64,000 nucleotides of DNA from Rhodococcus yunnanensis NBRC 103083 (GTDB taxonomy: Bacteria > Actinomycetota > Actinomycetes > Mycobacteriales > Mycobacteriaceae), in assembly GCF_001895005.1 (NCBI RefSeq), contig NZ_BCXH01000003.1, forward strand, positions 62,001 through 126,000, written 5' to 3'. Position 1 is the stretch's first letter; every line of letters begins with the position of its first letter. Position numbers and translations under genes: made by a program. The notes beneath the pieces are model-generated. The model did not search any database, was not told the DNA's origin, and saw only the letters and a program-made list of their open reading frames with translations. Of the stretch, positions 62,843 through 64,000 are shown piece by piece.

Positions 62843-63759
62843 GCGACTGGCTCGTAGGTGAGTTCCTTGGACCACGTGGGCTGTGGGCGGAGGAGCCGCT
62901 TGGGGTACTTGGCGGTGATCTTGACGAGCGAGTCGGCGAACTTGTGGTACGGGTGCGCGCGGTTGATGACGACTCCGGAGTGCCAGCTGATGAAGCGGTA
63001 CATCGGCAGACGCTTCGGGAATTCGCTTCTCTCGCCGACCTTCTTGAACCGTCGCATCGCGGTGTAGAGACGCTCTTCGTCGACTCCCATCGCGACGATG
63101 TTGTCGCGCATCTTGTTCAGCAACGGAATGTAGCGCAGGGTCCCGATGATCAGCGACGGATTGAGCCACGCACCGACGGTCTCGACGAGGATCTTGCGCA
63201 TCGTGGCATGCCCGAGGAGTTCGATGACCTGAAAATCGACTGCGAGATGGCGTGATTCGTCGGAGTTGATGCGCTTGAACACCTCCTGGCACACCGGGTC
63301 GTCGATCTCGTCGACGATGAACTTGACCAGCGCGCCGTCGAGTGCGACCTCGAGCATCGGGATGACAGTGCCGAGTACCGCGAGCGACGTCTGGTCCGAG
63401 TACTTGTCGAGCCAGTCGATGACGAGTTTGACGTTGACGTTCGGCTGTGGGATCTCGTCACCGTCGAGCATGCCCCACCGGCGCATCAGCGCGAGTTCGG
63501 CGTTGGCGTGCTTCTGCTCCTCTGCGTGGAAATAGGTGTAGATTTCCGCGAGCGTGTCGGTCGGTGCTTTTTTCGCCATCGCGGCGAAACCGCGGGCCCC
63601 GACGTTCTCGATCCACATCAGGTCCGACATGAACGGCTTGAGCTTGGCCCACAACTCGGGCCCGATCGTCTCGGCTCCCGGTGCATCCCAATCGATGTCG
63701 GCCAGTGCCCACTGCTTGTCCTTGATCTTGACGAGCATCTCGTCGAAGTCGAATGCCAT
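62839..63759 (-). CDS. Ferritin-like diiron protein in the monooxygenase operon
   Basis: 306 residues. Helical, with a full set of carboxylate-bridged diiron ligands: E51 (WIENVGARGF), E81-x-x-H84 (AEEQKH), E137 (MLEVAL) and E168-x-x-H171 (SDESRH). The C-terminal third is basic (FPKRLPMYRFISWHSG). The family is found beside Baeyer-Villiger and SDR genes in mycolic-acid bacteria; no reaction is known to me. Its stop overlaps the monooxygenase ATG, and AGGAG inside the SDR 3' end is its ribosome site. Confidence 0.82.
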   Translation of the reverse strand: MAFDFDEMLVKIKDKQWALADIDWDAPGAETIGPELWAKLKPFMSDLMWIENVGARGFAAMAKKAPTDTLAEIYTYFHAEEQKHANAELALMRRWGMLDGDEIPQPNVNVKLVIDWLDKYSDQTSLAVLGTVIPMLEVALDGALVKFIVDEIDDPVCQEVFKRINSDESRHLAVDFQVIELLGHATMRKILVETVGAWLNPSLIIGTLRYIPLLNKMRDNIVAMGVDEERLYTAMRRFKKVGERSEFPKRLPMYRFISWHSGVVINRAHPYHKFADSLVKITAKYPKRLLRPQPTWSKELTYEPVA

Positions 63760-63760
63760 G

Positions 63761-64000
63761 TCAGACTCCTGTCAGTTCGTGTGTTTCCTGGGGTGCGAGG
63801 CGGCCCAGCAGCCCGAGGGTGCGGGTATAGAGGGCGGGTGCGATGCGTTTGAGACGCCAGATGACCTTGGCGTCGATCTGCGGGACGACGTAGAGCCGGC
63901 CGCGGTCGTACTTGTTCAGCGTGTCGGCGGCGACCCTCTCCGGTGTGAATCCGGTGATGCGCATGAGGGTGTCGGCGATCGTGGTGGCCGACGCAGTGAT
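63761..64000 (-). CDS. Short-chain dehydrogenase/reductase, C-terminal part (5' end outside window)
   Basis: About 79 residues up to the stop at 63761; the frame runs off the right edge. The visible part (FTPERVAADTLNKYDRGRLY, then VVPQIDAKVIWRLKRIAPAL) is the C-terminal extension of SDR enzymes that accompany Baeyer-Villiger monooxygenases in rhodococci and mycobacteria. The catalytic Ser-Tyr-Lys part is not in view, so the call rests on this tail and on gene order. Confidence 0.7.
   Translation of the reverse strand: MTASATTIADTLMRITGFTPERVAADTLNKYDRGRLYVVPQIDAKVIWRLKRIAPALYTRTLGLLGRLAPQETHELTGV

Overview
The window is high-GC actinobacterial DNA, most likely Rhodococcus or a close Nocardiaceae relative. 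Evidence: the paaABCD order with a TetR-type PaaR, a cutinase, paired MMPL transporters, a TadA-associated protein next to tadA, frequent GTG starts, and ATGA/GTGA overlaps inside operons. The genus is inferred from gene content and protein similarity; no search was run.

Left part (1-25 kb) is catabolic. A phenylacetate module holds paaABCD (minus, cut at the left edge), paaF-paaH-paaG (minus), the regulator paaR (plus), and paaZ-EthD-paaI (plus). All three transcripts carry a near-identical ACCG-N6-CGGT palindrome. A thiolase gene upstream of paaF has been lost, leaving a 29-codon C-terminal remnant translationally coupled to paaF. Next come a branched-chain 2-oxoacid dehydrogenase operon (E1a-E1b-E2-E3) with a divergent Lrp regulator; a 4-hydroxyphenylpyruvate dioxygenase gene broken by a frameshift, with a divergent AsnC regulator; a gamma carbonic anhydrase; a universal stress protein plus amino-acid permease pair; a secreted cutinase; an IclR regulator with a 3-oxoacid CoA-transferase pair; a LigB-type dioxygenase; and a fused dihydroxyacetone kinase.

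Middle part (25-46 kb) is mixed. A 27-bp x4 array separates the convergent ends of dhaKL and a free-Met-sulfoxide reductase gene. A 31-bp x13 array grows out of the 3' end of a vsr gene that follows a C5-methyltransferase/restriction-endonuclease pair. Then come a heterodimeric ABC exporter, an MMPL transporter, prephenate dehydrogenase, tadA, a csbD stress gene behind a sigma-B/F-like promoter, and tRNA-Ser(CGA) with a strong terminator. Behind the tRNA, 39.3-44.0 kb looks like a decayed accessory region: truncated WYL-type, MerR and IS481 genes, an ankyrin protein and a broken reading frame beside it, plus an intact MFS exporter/HxlR pair.

Right part (44.5-64 kb) carries a siderophore-interacting protein, a TetR/FBP pair, two lipoproteins, a PHP phosphoesterase, an RDD protein with a partner built of nine-residue repeats, a YceI protein, a sterol desaturase-like protein, an Rrf2 regulator, a TetR-MMPL pair, a second ABC exporter pair, tgt, and a minus-strand MerR/Baeyer-Villiger monooxygenase/diiron protein/SDR operon cut by the right edge. 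Recurrent themes are palindromic operators beside regulators, convergent genes with overlapping 3' ends (36.8, 51.0 and 60.6 kb), and short tandem arrays at gene ends or inside genes. I found no CRISPR array, prophage or clearly new defence system.
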